Below, piece after piece: positions 26,163 through 35,243 of a stretch of 64,000 bases of DNA. The DNA lies in contig NZ_JBHRYQ010000002.1 in assembly GCF_042649125.1 (NCBI RefSeq), positions 1 through 64,000 on the forward strand. The letters are read 5' to 3'. The DNA is from Leadbetterella lacunae (GTDB taxonomy: Bacteria > Bacteroidota > Bacteroidia > Cytophagales > Spirosomataceae). The notes beneath the pieces are model-generated. The model was not told the origin of the DNA. It did not search any database and saw only the letters and a program-made list of their open reading frames with translations. Made by a program: the position numbers and the translations under genes. How positions within the stretch are numbered: position 1 is the stretch's first letter; each line of letters opens with the position of its first letter.

Positions 26163-26807
26163 TTATTCTGACAGTTTATTTATTATCCTTTCCATCCAAA
26201 AAGCAAATCGTGGACATTTTTCAATCATTTTCTTTATATCCATTATTTGAAATATTAAATCACCATGGAATGTTTTATCATATTTGAAGATACTTTCAAG
26301 TCTTTTTGAAGGAGCTGTTTGTGGTAAATTATTAATATCTTCAGGGTTTGGATAATCAGTCATAATTTGCTCTATCTCTGCTAAACTATCAGGTGAGTCA
26401 ATAACTAATTCAAATCCAATCATTTCAGAAAACATTAAAGCTTCTAATTCATGTTTCTGGATATATGGTATAAAATCAGGATGGTTATCTAATTCCAGAT
26501 GAATGGCAGCCTCAATTTCGGATATTTTACTAGAATCACTACTGTAAGAAGGAAAATCAGTGGGTAATTTAAAGAAATCAATAATCGAAGTTACTATTAC
26601 ATTGCCTTGTGCTAATGTTCTGCTAATTTCATTTTTGTATTTCCCATAACTTCCAACTCCTCCTTTCTTATGCTGCTTTCTGTTTGTAGTGATAGTTTGA
26701 GCATGTATAGATATATTGAACCCAAGGCCTACTAAATATGGTAAAATTAACTTCTCGACCAGAATTATTTCAGTATCTCCTTCTACTATAAACGCTAGCC
26801 TTTTCAT
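26163..26807 (-). CDS. DUF4276 TOPRIM-like effector partner of the AAA ATPase
   Basis: The 214-aa protein matches the DUF4276 pattern. It has an N-terminal TOPRIM-like FIVEGDTEIILVEKL with the catalytic-type Glu9. A later DFFKLPTDFPSY and the conserved HELEALMFSE follow. DUF4276 proteins are usually encoded next to SMC/RecF-like ATPases and are thought to be nuclease effectors of anti-phage modules. The start ATG overlaps the stop of the upstream ATPase by one base (TGATG), implying translational coupling. It resembles in layout the PARIS defence pair (AAA ATPase plus TOPRIM), although PARIS effectors belong to DUF4435. Role in defence is inferred from family and location. Confidence 0.8.
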   Translation of the reverse strand: MKRLAFIVEGDTEIILVEKLILPYLVGLGFNISIHAQTITTNRKQHKKGGVGSYGKYKNEISRTLAQGNVIVTSIIDFFKLPTDFPSYSSDSSKISEIEAAIHLELDNHPDFIPYIQKHELEALMFSEMIGFELVIDSPDSLAEIEQIMTDYPNPEDINNLPQTAPSKRLESIFKYDKTFHGDLIFQIMDIKKMIEKCPRFAFWMERIINKLSE

Positions 26808-27895
26808 CAGACAGAATAAGGTTGAGCTCCAAATTTATTTTGCCCCCAAAGGTCGCCAAGCGTATACTCTTGAAGCCATTCTGTAAAATCTTCATCATGA
26901 AGCCTTTCGAATGTTGAGCCTTCGGTAGTTCTGTTGGTTACAATTATATCTTCAGGTGAAAAATTATCAAGCAAATTGACAGATTGTGTAGAAAGTATCA
27001 CCTGTGATTTTTCGGAGGCGGCACGAACCATGGCGGCCAGTTTATTGATAGCTACTGGATGCAGACCCAACTCTGGCTCATCAATGATAATGGTAGCAGG
27101 TGGCTCGGGCTGCATAAGTAATGTGGCCAAACAAATAAACCTTAAAGTGCCATCCGACAGATGATAGGCATTAAAATATCCCTCTGGCTGGCCTTTTTCT
27201 CTCCATTCCAACTGTATGTTGTTGGTATTGAGGCGGTCGGGTTCCAAAATAAAACGCTCAAAAAACGGGGCAATAGTTTGCACCATTTTTTCGATGCGTT
27301 GGAAATGTTTTGGATGCTTTATTTTTAACAAATACAGGTAAGCCGCCAAATTGGAGGCATCTGGCTTAAGTCGGAAATTGTCATTGATATTAGAAATACC
27401 TTTCATAGGCGACGTATCGCTGGTATCATGGAAATGATACACCTCGAACTCTCTCAGTCGCTGATTTACATAATGAGCTTGACTAAAGGCGACATCAGCA
27501 AATACTGTTTCCATTGTATTGCTGTCAAATTCTTTATAGTGCCAGGTCGATTTACTTAAAAATGCGGTTTTAAGTGTATTTATGAAAAGGGTATTCTGAA
27601 TTACTCCAAGTTCTATATAAAATCTGTTCTTATTGGAATCAGAATTCGTAAATTCAATTTCTAATTTAATTAACTGCGTTTTTTTCTTTCCAAAATGCAG
27701 AAGACCATCTGCTCCGCCTTTAGAAAGAACAAAGTTTTGAAAATTTTGCCGATGAATATTCTTCACCAACGAAAACACCGACACAAAGTTAGATTTACCC
27801 ACACCATTGGCACCTAATAGGATATTGATGGGTCCTAGAGCCAGATCCATACTTTTGATGCTTTTATAGCCTTCTATGTTTATTCGGGTAATCAT
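26807..27895 (-). CDS. AAA/RecF-like ATPase (AAA_21), probable defence sensor
   Basis: The 362-aa ATPase has ITRINIEGYKSI at the N terminus and Walker A GANGVGKSN (about residues 28-36). It has an ABC-type signature HLSDGTLRFICL (about 246), a Walker B IIIDEPELGLHP (about 270) and an H-loop region with STQS. This is the ABC/SMC-like ATPase architecture of OLD, RloA and AriA families, with a short coiled middle. Coupled to the DUF4276 gene, it probably oligomerises and releases or activates the effector on sensing a phage trigger. Its location inside a type I R-M locus makes sensing of restriction inhibitors an attractive, untested idea. Confidence 0.85.
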   Translation of the reverse strand: MITRINIEGYKSIKSMDLALGPINILLGANGVGKSNFVSVFSLVKNIHRQNFQNFVLSKGGADGLLHFGKKKTQLIKLEIEFTNSDSNKNRFYIELGVIQNTLFINTLKTAFLSKSTWHYKEFDSNTMETVFADVAFSQAHYVNQRLREFEVYHFHDTSDTSPMKGISNINDNFRLKPDASNLAAYLYLLKIKHPKHFQRIEKMVQTIAPFFERFILEPDRLNTNNIQLEWREKGQPEGYFNAYHLSDGTLRFICLATLLMQPEPPATIIIDEPELGLHPVAINKLAAMVRAASEKSQVILSTQSVNLLDNFSPEDIIVTNRTTEGSTFERLHDEDFTEWLQEYTLGDLWGQNKFGAQPYSV

Positions 27896-27992
27896 GTTTT
27901 GCTGATATTCATGCTAATTTAATACAAAATAGTGCCAAGATTAAAATTTGAATCGAAAAAGGGTCATTTAGTTGTTATATACGTCTATTGTT

Positions 27993-28283
27993 TTATTCCT
28001 CATCCTTATCGTATTCATTCCAATAAAACTCGGCTCCTTCCGCATCTACGGTTTTGTAATACTCAAGCAGTTTAATAAAGAGCTCATCGCCAATCCCATA
28101 CATAGTTAGCGAGAGAAGCGTATCAAGATAACGCTCAATAACCTGAGTATCTTTATTTTTATTATCTATCATCTGTGTGATCTCCGCATCAATCTTAGGG
28201 ATATGTGCAGCCAGAGATTCATTAAACGAATGAATAATTTTACTTATATCGGCAAACATTTTATTGCTTTGAAGTCTGTCCAT
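27993..28283 (-). CDS. Small hypothetical protein in the defence island
   Basis: This 96-aa acidic protein is predicted mostly alpha-helical (MDRLQSNKMFADISKIIHSF start; acidic tail FYWNEYDKDEE). I do not recognise a family. It is in line with the ATPase/DUF4276 pair (97-bp gap) and may be a small regulatory or antitoxin-like partner. No membrane segment or metal-binding motif is visible. Confidence 0.6.
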   Translation of the reverse strand: MDRLQSNKMFADISKIIHSFNESLAAHIPKIDAEITQMIDNKNKDTQVIERYLDTLLSLTMYGIGDELFIKLLEYYKTVDAEGAEFYWNEYDKDEE

Positions 28284-28504
28284 TTATCTATAAATAATCT
28301 TAATTAAGAACAAGGTAATCAATATTTTAAAAATGTTTATACTACCTGTTGCTATCAATATTCTTCTTTCACCTTATGAGCATGTTAACATCCAAAATTA
28401 ACGTTTTCCGAATCCGAGTTAAATAAAAAGTAACTGAATATCAGCCTATTATTAAATTTCCTGAAGTCGATAGCAAATAAGTCCGAATGAAGTTTCAGTT
28501 TAAA

Positions 28505-29479
28505 TTATTCCTCATTAAATAATTTCAACTGTTTCTCACTTCTTTCCTTTGCTTTCCTATGTTTTTTACCCTCAGGAGTTTCAATAGGTTTTTCGTTTTC
28601 AAAATAGCTATTAACCCGTAGAACATCGTAACTAACTATTTTTTCTACTCCTTCTGAGTCTATTTTTCGTCTAATTTCAAGCAAACAATTGATGGAAGTC
28701 CCGTTAACAAATTTTATTTCACCAGATTGAATCATTATCTTATATTCAACAGATTTCATATTAAATGGGATAGATTCACCATTATATATTCCCATCCATT
28801 TATATTTTCCTTTTTTCAAGACAGGAGAAATAATTTCTATTATAGCGTTGTCAACTTTAATCGATGGTAAGTCATCTGTAGCAAGGATATATTTTTGGAA
28901 TTCGTTTCTATTTACCTCCCCCTGTATAATTTCAAAATTACTGTTGGTATGATTAAATGATACCTTAATCACTTTTGGGTATTTTTCAAGAGCTTCATAA
29001 TAGTTAGATCTCTTTTTTTTTAATAAATTATTAGAGCTTAATGTATCGAGATTTTTTAAGCTTTTTGATTTTAATTCCCTAATTTCTAAATCAAGTTTTT
29101 CTTCTTCCTTACTTCTAATACTTTCTTCTTGGGCGATCTTTTCTTTATCTTCAAATATCTTTTCAATGAATTTCTCAGAAAGCTTGCCTAAGGGATTAAT
29201 GAAAATTTGTGTAGCTATTGATGTAATTACGGCAGTTGTGATTATTGCCTTGGAATTCTCAGTTTTTGACAAAACCTTGAACCACCTTTGCAAACCTCCT
29301 TCTGTTAAAGGTGACGTTTCTATAATAACTTCGCATCCAAAATGATTACTAATTTCTTTAATTATACCAAGGAATTCATATTCACATTTGTTTTGCACAA
29401 ATGCATTCATTTCATGGGAGCTATCACCGAACCAATAATGTAGTTGTATAGTATTCGATGGGTTGAGTAGTAGTAGCAT
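28505..29479 (-). CDS. Hypothetical protein with a central hydrophobic segment and coiled coil
   Basis: The 324-aa protein has three parts. The N-terminal 75 residues include HYWFGDSSHEMNAF. A hydrophobic segment (AIITTAVITSIATQIFINPL, about residues 78-97) could cross or anchor to the membrane. A Glu/Lys-rich coiled coil (about 105-150) leads into a beta-rich C-terminal domain with KYKWMGIYNGESIPF and a basic tail. I do not recognise the family. The gene lies 18 bp downstream of hsdS on the same strand, so it is co-transcribed with the R-M genes. It could be an effector that attacks the membrane, or an R-M-associated sensor; this is inference from location only. Confidence 0.7.
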   Translation of the reverse strand: MLLLLNPSNTIQLHYWFGDSSHEMNAFVQNKCEYEFLGIIKEISNHFGCEVIIETSPLTEGGLQRWFKVLSKTENSKAIITTAVITSIATQIFINPLGKLSEKFIEKIFEDKEKIAQEESIRSKEEEKLDLEIRELKSKSLKNLDTLSSNNLLKKKRSNYYEALEKYPKVIKVSFNHTNSNFEIIQGEVNRNEFQKYILATDDLPSIKVDNAIIEIISPVLKKGKYKWMGIYNGESIPFNMKSVEYKIMIQSGEIKFVNGTSINCLLEIRRKIDSEGVEKIVSYDVLRVNSYFENEKPIETPEGKKHRKAKERSEKQLKLFNEE

Positions 29480-29497
29480 ATTTTTCTATTTATTATT

Positions 29498-30733
29498 TCA
29501 TTCCACAGTCGCCAACCTCGAAAGCAAGAACTCTTTCAGCTCCGTTAACTTTTGGTTTTCTTTTGTTTTTAAGTGTATTGTTTCAATGACTTTTTTGGAT
29601 ATTTCTTCAAACTTTAAAATAGTTTTATCTGATGGTACTAAAATTGGCATATCTCTTAAAAAACCTAGTGTAACATAATTTTGTGTGCTTCCATTTGGAT
29701 TTGAAGCAAGATATAATTTCATATAATCGCTCTTTAAATAGAAGAGAATGTATTCGGCTATTTCTTTCCTTTCGGATGTTTTAAATAGCCCTACATTTTT
29801 GATTGCAAAATTAACTTCATCATAAAGAACATAATTAACTAGACCAACAGTACCAATCATACTAAACAAAATATCGTATTTATACACCTTACTTCGTTTA
29901 TTGGTTTGGATGAAATCTTCCTCACTTATATTATATGTTTCCGTTAGTTTTATATCATATAGGTTTAGATGTGTTGAAGTCACTAATGGATAACCATTTT
30001 CAGTTGGACTTGGTGAATTGTGAGTGCCATCTTTAATATTTATTATGCTTGATAATCTCTCGTTTTCCCATCCCAACGGAATCTCCTTCCCCAACTCCTC
30101 ACACCAAACCATTTCTCCACCACTACTTTTATACGGCATCTCGACTCCGCTCGATGTGACATTAGGAAATTCAAAATCCACAAACCACTCCCTATAAATC
30201 GCCTGTGCGGTTTCTTCCAGTTTTTGTATCAGTTGCTGATTAAGGGCTATGCGGTTTTGGATTACGTTGTATTCTTTTACTATTTCTTTTTGTTTGTCAG
30301 GGGGAGGAATTGGCAATTGTAAATTTTCAAAATCTTCCCATTCCAAACTTCCTCTTACACCTCCAACAGCGTGAAAACAAGCCTCACGGTCAAACTCAGA
30401 ACGGGTAAACCACATCATTAAATATTCAGGCAAAAGTTCTTTCTCGTTCTTTACTTCAAAAATGGGATAGGCTTGTGAAATAATAGCTTCATCAACTTCT
30501 TGCAACAAAGCGACCGGCATTTTTTTATCACGCCTTACTTGCATTGTGCTGCATGCGAATTGATTTTTGCGAATGATTTTATAGTTCTCCATATCCGTTC
30601 CAATGATATTCGCAACAGAAGGAATAAACTGTTTTGAAATGCTTAAGCCCAAAAGTTGTGTCACTCGCAAACCCTTGTTTCGTTCATCAACAAGCCTTAT
30701 ATGTTCACCTAAGGTCTTATAATTTGATTTCAT
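29498..30733 (-). CDS. hsdS: Type I restriction-modification specificity subunit S (system 1)
   Basis: The 411-aa HsdS has two target-recognition domains, each followed by a conserved helical spacer. The first TRD ends in LPIPPPDKQKEIVKEYN and the spacer helix LIQKLEETAQAIYREWFVDF. The second begins EIPLGWENERLSSIINIKDG, with a final helix TKENQKLTELKEFLLSRLA. I start at 30733 (MKSNYKTLGEHI) rather than 30796 because the upstream 21 residues do not fit the family. HsdS sets the DNA sequence methylated and cut by HsdM and HsdR. It lies between the GxxExxY gene and the 324-aa gene. Confidence 0.92.
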   Translation of the reverse strand: MKSNYKTLGEHIRLVDERNKGLRVTQLLGLSISKQFIPSVANIIGTDMENYKIIRKNQFACSTMQVRRDKKMPVALLQEVDEAIISQAYPIFEVKNEKELLPEYLMMWFTRSEFDREACFHAVGGVRGSLEWEDFENLQLPIPPPDKQKEIVKEYNVIQNRIALNQQLIQKLEETAQAIYREWFVDFEFPNVTSSGVEMPYKSSGGEMVWCEELGKEIPLGWENERLSSIINIKDGTHNSPSPTENGYPLVTSTHLNLYDIKLTETYNISEEDFIQTNKRSKVYKYDILFSMIGTVGLVNYVLYDEVNFAIKNVGLFKTSERKEIAEYILFYLKSDYMKLYLASNPNGSTQNYVTLGFLRDMPILVPSDKTILKFEEISKKVIETIHLKTKENQKLTELKEFLLSRLATVE

Positions 30734-30836
30734 AACCCAATTCTTTAAATGTTGTATGAACACGATTACTTGATTTCCCGAATAACAAGATTTCATTTTT
30801 TTCGCATTTACCTAATTTTATTATCTTGAACATCTT

Positions 30837-31256
30837 TTAATCTTTAAAATCGTGTTTAGGACTGACAAGATTTTTATTGTAAACCCTTTTAAAATCAAGA
30901 CTCTTACCTCCAAAATTGATTAACAAGCCATCTGCAATGTTGTATGCCTCGCAGTAGTTTATGGCTTGTGCTTTGTGTACATCTTCCAGCTTTTCCAGAG
31001 CTTTTATTTCGACCATTACTTTCCCTTCAATAAAAAAATCAACTCTTCTCGTTCCAATATTATAACCCTTGTAATGTAGCGGCATTTCTTGCTCCCTTAT
31101 ATGTTCAACACCCTGCATATTTAACTCAATAGACAAGGCTCGTTGATACACTACTTCCTGAAAGCCATTCCCTAAATGTTTATGGACTTCCATTGCACAG
31201 CCTATTATTTTGTGTGTAAGTTCGTTGATGTTTTCTACTTTTATCTTGTCCATCAT
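30837..31256 (-). CDS. GxxExxY family protein (PD-(D/E)xK-like)
   Basis: The 139-aa protein has the family motif in GNGFQEVVYQRAL (GFQEVVY), a central RVDFFIEGKVMVEIKALEKL resembling a PD-(D/E)xK nuclease core, and AQAINYCEAY. GxxExxY proteins are small, widespread and of unknown function. They often insert within or beside R-M and mobile loci. It sits 20 bp after hsdM and 103 bp before hsdS. It may be an accessory nuclease or a passenger. Confidence 0.85.
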   Translation of the reverse strand: MMDKIKVENINELTHKIIGCAMEVHKHLGNGFQEVVYQRALSIELNMQGVEHIREQEMPLHYKGYNIGTRRVDFFIEGKVMVEIKALEKLEDVHKAQAINYCEAYNIADGLLINFGGKSLDFKRVYNKNLVSPKHDFKD

Positions 31257-31275
31257 TCAATCAGATAAATCGTGT

Positions 31276-32835
31276 TCAGATAGTGATTTTGTACCCCAAT
31301 TCTTCGAAAACCTTCAATAAATCATTTTTACTTTGAGCTTCGGCTTTGAGTAGCTCAACAAATTCCTCTTGCAAGCCTTTCATTTTTTCGTCAAAAGCTA
31401 TATTCTCATCACGGTTTATAAACTCAATGTATTTACTCGGCACTAGTGAAAAATCCTTCTTTTCTACTTCTTCAAAAGAGGCTGAATAACAGTATTCAGG
31501 TATATCTTCATAGTTAATGTTTTCCTGTTGCCAATTATGATAAGTATTAGCTATATCTTTAATCTGATTTTCACTAAACTGAATAAACTTCTTTTCAAAT
31601 GGCACCCCAATTTGCCTTAAATCCATGAAAAGAATTTCTTTTTCACGGCTTCTATAATTTCGCTGTTCATCTCCAATTTTTCGGATATATGCTTTTTTGT
31701 TTTTATTCAAAATCCATATCGTTACGCTTATATTGGTGGTATAAAACATATCTTGAGGCAATACAACTATAGCCTCTACCAAATTATTTTCTATAAGCTT
31801 TCTACGTATTTTGTATTCTTCACCACCGCCACTCAAGGCACCATTTGCCAAAATAAAACCCGCCACACCATTATCAGACAGCTTGGCTACCATATTCAAA
31901 ATCCAACCATAGTTGGCGTTACTTTTAGGAGGCACGTCATATCCCATCCATCGGGGGTCGTCTACCAGCTCATTTTCGGCTCGCCAGTCTTTTTGGTTAA
32001 AAGGAGGGTTGGCCATTATATAGTCAGCCTTTAGGTCTTTGTGTTGGTCGTCAGCAAAGGTGTCGGCTGCTTTTTCGCCCAAGTCGCCTGTAATACCACG
32101 AATGGCAAGGTTCATTTTTGCCAGTTTGTAGGTGGTGTTGGTGTATTCTTGGCCATAAATAGAAATCTCTTTTTTGTTGCCATGGTGTGCCTCTATAAAC
32201 TTAATAGACTGCACAAACATACCCCCCGAACCACAAGCTGGGTCATAAATGATACCTTTATACGGCTCGATCATCTCGGCTATGAGGTTTACAATACTCT
32301 TAGGTGTGTAAAACTCCCCTTTGCCTTTACCCTCGGCAAGTGCAAACTTCGAAAGAAAATACTCATAGACCTTTCCCACAATATCCTGGGCTTTGTCGTG
32401 TAAGGTATCTATGTCATTTATGGTGTCAAGTAGAGAAGCCAGCTTAGAGACATCCAAACCTAGTCGAGAGAAATAGTTGTCGGGCAAAGCCCCCTTTAGA
32501 GCCTTATTGTTTTTTTCGATATTGTGCAGGGCCGTGTCTATCTTGAGCGAAATATCGTCTTGCTTGGCGTTTTTGATGATATAGCTCCAACGTGATTCCT
32601 CGTCGAGATAAAAAACATTGGCCATATTATAGAAATCGGGCATTTCGATATACTTTTCTTGCCCTTTGGCTATTAATGCTTTGCGATGCTCCTCAAACTT
32701 ATCACTCGCAAATTTTAAGAATATCAACCCCAATACTACGTGCTTATATTCGGCAGGCTCTACACTTCCACGAAGCTTGTTGGCGGAGTCCCAAAGTGTT
32801 TCTTCTATGGATTTTTGTTTTTGTTGTTTGGCCAT
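31276..32835 (-). CDS. hsdM: Type I DNA methyltransferase subunit M (system 1)
   Basis: The 519-aa HsdM has an N-terminal helical domain (SIEETLWDSANKLRGSVEP), and KGEFYTPKSIVNLIAEMI marks the methylase fold. The SAM-binding motif DPACGSGGMF (about residue 200) and catalytic NPPFNQKDW (about 275) define an N6-adenine methyltransferase. I choose the ATG at 32835 (MAKQQKQKS) over 32853. It heads the minus-strand R-M operon and should methylate host DNA together with hsdS at 29498. All key residues are present. Confidence 0.93.
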   Translation of the reverse strand: MAKQQKQKSIEETLWDSANKLRGSVEPAEYKHVVLGLIFLKFASDKFEEHRKALIAKGQEKYIEMPDFYNMANVFYLDEESRWSYIIKNAKQDDISLKIDTALHNIEKNNKALKGALPDNYFSRLGLDVSKLASLLDTINDIDTLHDKAQDIVGKVYEYFLSKFALAEGKGKGEFYTPKSIVNLIAEMIEPYKGIIYDPACGSGGMFVQSIKFIEAHHGNKKEISIYGQEYTNTTYKLAKMNLAIRGITGDLGEKAADTFADDQHKDLKADYIMANPPFNQKDWRAENELVDDPRWMGYDVPPKSNANYGWILNMVAKLSDNGVAGFILANGALSGGGEEYKIRRKLIENNLVEAIVVLPQDMFYTTNISVTIWILNKNKKAYIRKIGDEQRNYRSREKEILFMDLRQIGVPFEKKFIQFSENQIKDIANTYHNWQQENINYEDIPEYCYSASFEEVEKKDFSLVPSKYIEFINRDENIAFDEKMKGLQEEFVELLKAEAQSKNDLLKVFEELGYKITI

Positions 32836-32960
32836 TGGTATAGTTTTTATCAATTTTTGTAATCAATTGCTATTTTTCTTCAAATTTAACAAAACCTCTA
32901 TGTATCGAGAACTTTAAATATAATTAATCGAACTAATTGTGAAAGTTCACAGCAAAGACT

Positions 32961-33470
32961 CTAAAGACCCTCCAGTCTCTTTTTGAGTTTTAAAAGATTA
33001 TCAGTTTGAAGCATCTGCTCTTCTGAATAACCTTTAAATTCATCAAACTTAATAAATTCCTTAAAACTGCCTTTTACGTCTTCATAGCCCCAAATAGTAA
33101 GTCGCCTCAATACTTCTGTAAAAGAAACTAAATCGACATCAGAATTTGCAGTACTTTCAGGATACACCTTTAATGGATTTAATATTTGACAAAAGAGATA
33201 CATGGCACCACCATTTCTTTCAAATAATAATTTCAATGGAAGGTCGCTTAAAGTGAGATTTAACCCATCAATTGTTATATTTCTTGAGATTTTCGCAAAT
33301 CCCTCTCCTTTTGAAACAAGCATGAATTTTTTATAAACAGTTGTCGATTCTCCTGCTATTCCAGAAGAAGCATCATACCACGCCAAATGGAAGTCTAAAT
33401 AGGGTCCTATATGGCTAGTAACATCACAAGAAAATTCGACTTTATCGTATGCAAAATAAATTGAGGGCAT
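32961..33470 (-). CDS. Hypothetical protein upstream of hsdM
   Basis: The 169-aa protein has a beta-rich N-terminal half (IYFAYDKVEFSCDVTSHIG) and a helical C-terminal half with EEQMLQTDNLLKLKKRLEGL. No family is recognised. It is on the same strand 125 bp upstream of hsdM and could be part of the R-M locus or the boundary of the defence island next to the IS4 remnant. No signal peptide. Confidence 0.55.
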   Translation of the reverse strand: MPSIYFAYDKVEFSCDVTSHIGPYLDFHLAWYDASSGIAGESTTVYKKFMLVSKGEGFAKISRNITIDGLNLTLSDLPLKLLFERNGGAMYLFCQILNPLKVYPESTANSDVDLVSFTEVLRRLTIWGYEDVKGSFKEFIKFDEFKGYSEEQMLQTDNLLKLKKRLEGL

Positions 33471-33605
33471 GAATCAGTTTTTTTTTAAATTTAGAAAAAT
33501 TTTCTTTCAGTAAGCCTGTCTGTTAGAAAATAAATCATGAGCCTTATATAATTTTAAACAATTGCTATCATCCGAATAAAATTGAAATTTAGCTAAAATA
33601 GGCCT

Positions 33606-34870
33606 TCAATGGTTTGTTGAGCTGTTTTTTTCAAATTCAGAAAACGCCCCTTTGTTTTTGGGGAACAGGTTCAGTTGTACTATTCTAATTTTCGGATTTT
33701 TCGTTGGCCTTTCTTGGCAAATAATTGCCCCTAATCCAACATAGCCGTTCATATTATTTGCTGCCGCTAGAACCGTCGTTGAAAAGCATTCTTTTTGTTT
33801 TGTCTAAATATGAATTACTGACATTAATAAGTTGGCTATAAGCACTATCCATCCTTGTGTTTTTATCTTGTTTGAGCTATCCGAGAAAAAATAGGTAGTT
33901 TGAAAATTTGGCTTTAATCTTTTGAAAAAAACTCAATTGACCCTCAATATTTATACAACTGTTATATCATTAGGGGTTTATGATCAAAAAGGTTACTGAT
34001 AAATGAACGAACTTTCCCTTTTTTGGGGTCTTTATCGTTTATCAATCTAACGGCTACAGCGGTGGTTTTTCTTTTTAAGTGAATTATAGAATCACTTATA
34101 ATGCCCGCATCTTCGAAGTCTATATACTTCTCTTTGTGCTAACGGTCTCATATTTAGCATTTTTATTTTAGCCTTGTATGTCAGCTAGCTCCTCCATAGT
34201 TTGTTTCTTACCATTTTTTTATAGCTGACATAACCTTTATCAAAAACATAAATTGTGTTGAGTTGAAAGTTTGGCTATCTGAGAAAACTAATAGCGTTAC
34301 ATGCCACTTCTGAAATATGTATAGTATTAGGTGCTACACCACCCAATAGAAGTTTGGCGTGTATTTTTTAATCCCCCTTTTTTTCGCTCCATTGATACTG
34401 TTTCTATCGGCTTCTTTAAATGTTTCACTAAAAGACTGAAAGTACTTGAACCGACTAGTTATATTTAACTAACTCCATCAATATCAGATATTAAGCAGAA
34501 GTTTTCATTGTTCAAATACGATACTTAATGCATATACAATTCAATGGCAATACGCTCAAAAACCATATAGCGTCGCAATTGATATTTTCATCGCTTAATG
34601 TGCTTCTTACAGAGCTATTTTCAATACCAATACTGTTAGCTTTTAACTTATAAATTGAAGTTTTTTAGATAAGGCATAATAAGAAATTGAACCCATCAAA
34701 GGCACCGTAAAACATACAAAACTATGGCTTCTGCGTTGTTAATGTTTTAGAGTATGCCTCTGCCCGCCCTGGTTTCATTTACAACTGCGGTAAAAATATG
34801 CGGCGGTATTAATTTTGCAATCTACAAACCAATAGGAACACCAATATAAAATATATTTTTGATTTCGATT
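33606..34870 (-). pseudogene. Decayed IS4-family transposase
   Basis: Fragments of one transposase can be read in several minus-strand frames over about 1.25 kb. Near 34650-34550 they give LKANSIGIENSSVRSTLSDE. Near 34400 they give FSETFKEADRNSINGAKK. Near 34250 there is IYVFDKGYVSYKKMVRNK, the YREK/DxxY-like region. Near 34100 there is DAGIISDSIIHLKRKTTAVA. Near 33850 there is GWIVLIANLLMSVIH. The C terminus is VQLNLFPKNKGAFSEFEK with its stop at 33606-33608. At least four frameshifts and several stops show it is long dead. It lies between the defence island and the second surface-gene pair. I did not identify the element's terminal repeats. Confidence 0.65.
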
Positions 34871-34879
34871 TTTTTTCTT

Positions 34880-35243
34880 TGGTAAACAAAAGTCAAAAAA
34901 AATGGCGGATGGCTTACTTTCTGCTTGTTGTATTTTTCCATAAATCAGCAAAAATCTTACATATTCTGTCAGATGACAATAATTTTTTAATTCATAGCTT
35001 CAAGAATTAAATGCAACTATTAAACTTGTTTAGAAAATGAATACTTTAGAACCTCAATTTTAACACAACAAATATCATCTCCCGACCAGAATAAACTTTC
35101 ACCAACCATTTTACGCTACTTATAACCAATACCCCCGAACGCAACTATACTTGGATACATTTTAGCTGTATTAATTTCGTACTTTAGATTATAAAAAATG
35201 TATGGTACCCAATATTTAGTTTGAAAATTATAAATTTTAAAAA
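34880..35243. other. Intergenic region upstream of the intact surface-protein pair
   Basis: About 360 bp of AT-rich sequence without a gene. It should contain the promoter for the operon at 35244. I do not see a clear consensus promoter and the region is not obviously similar to the region upstream of 11984. Confidence 0.35.

Noticed and set aside
28284..28504. Possible extra small gene between the 96-aa and 324-aa genes
   Set aside because: No frame of useful length or family resemblance is visible in this 220-bp gap.
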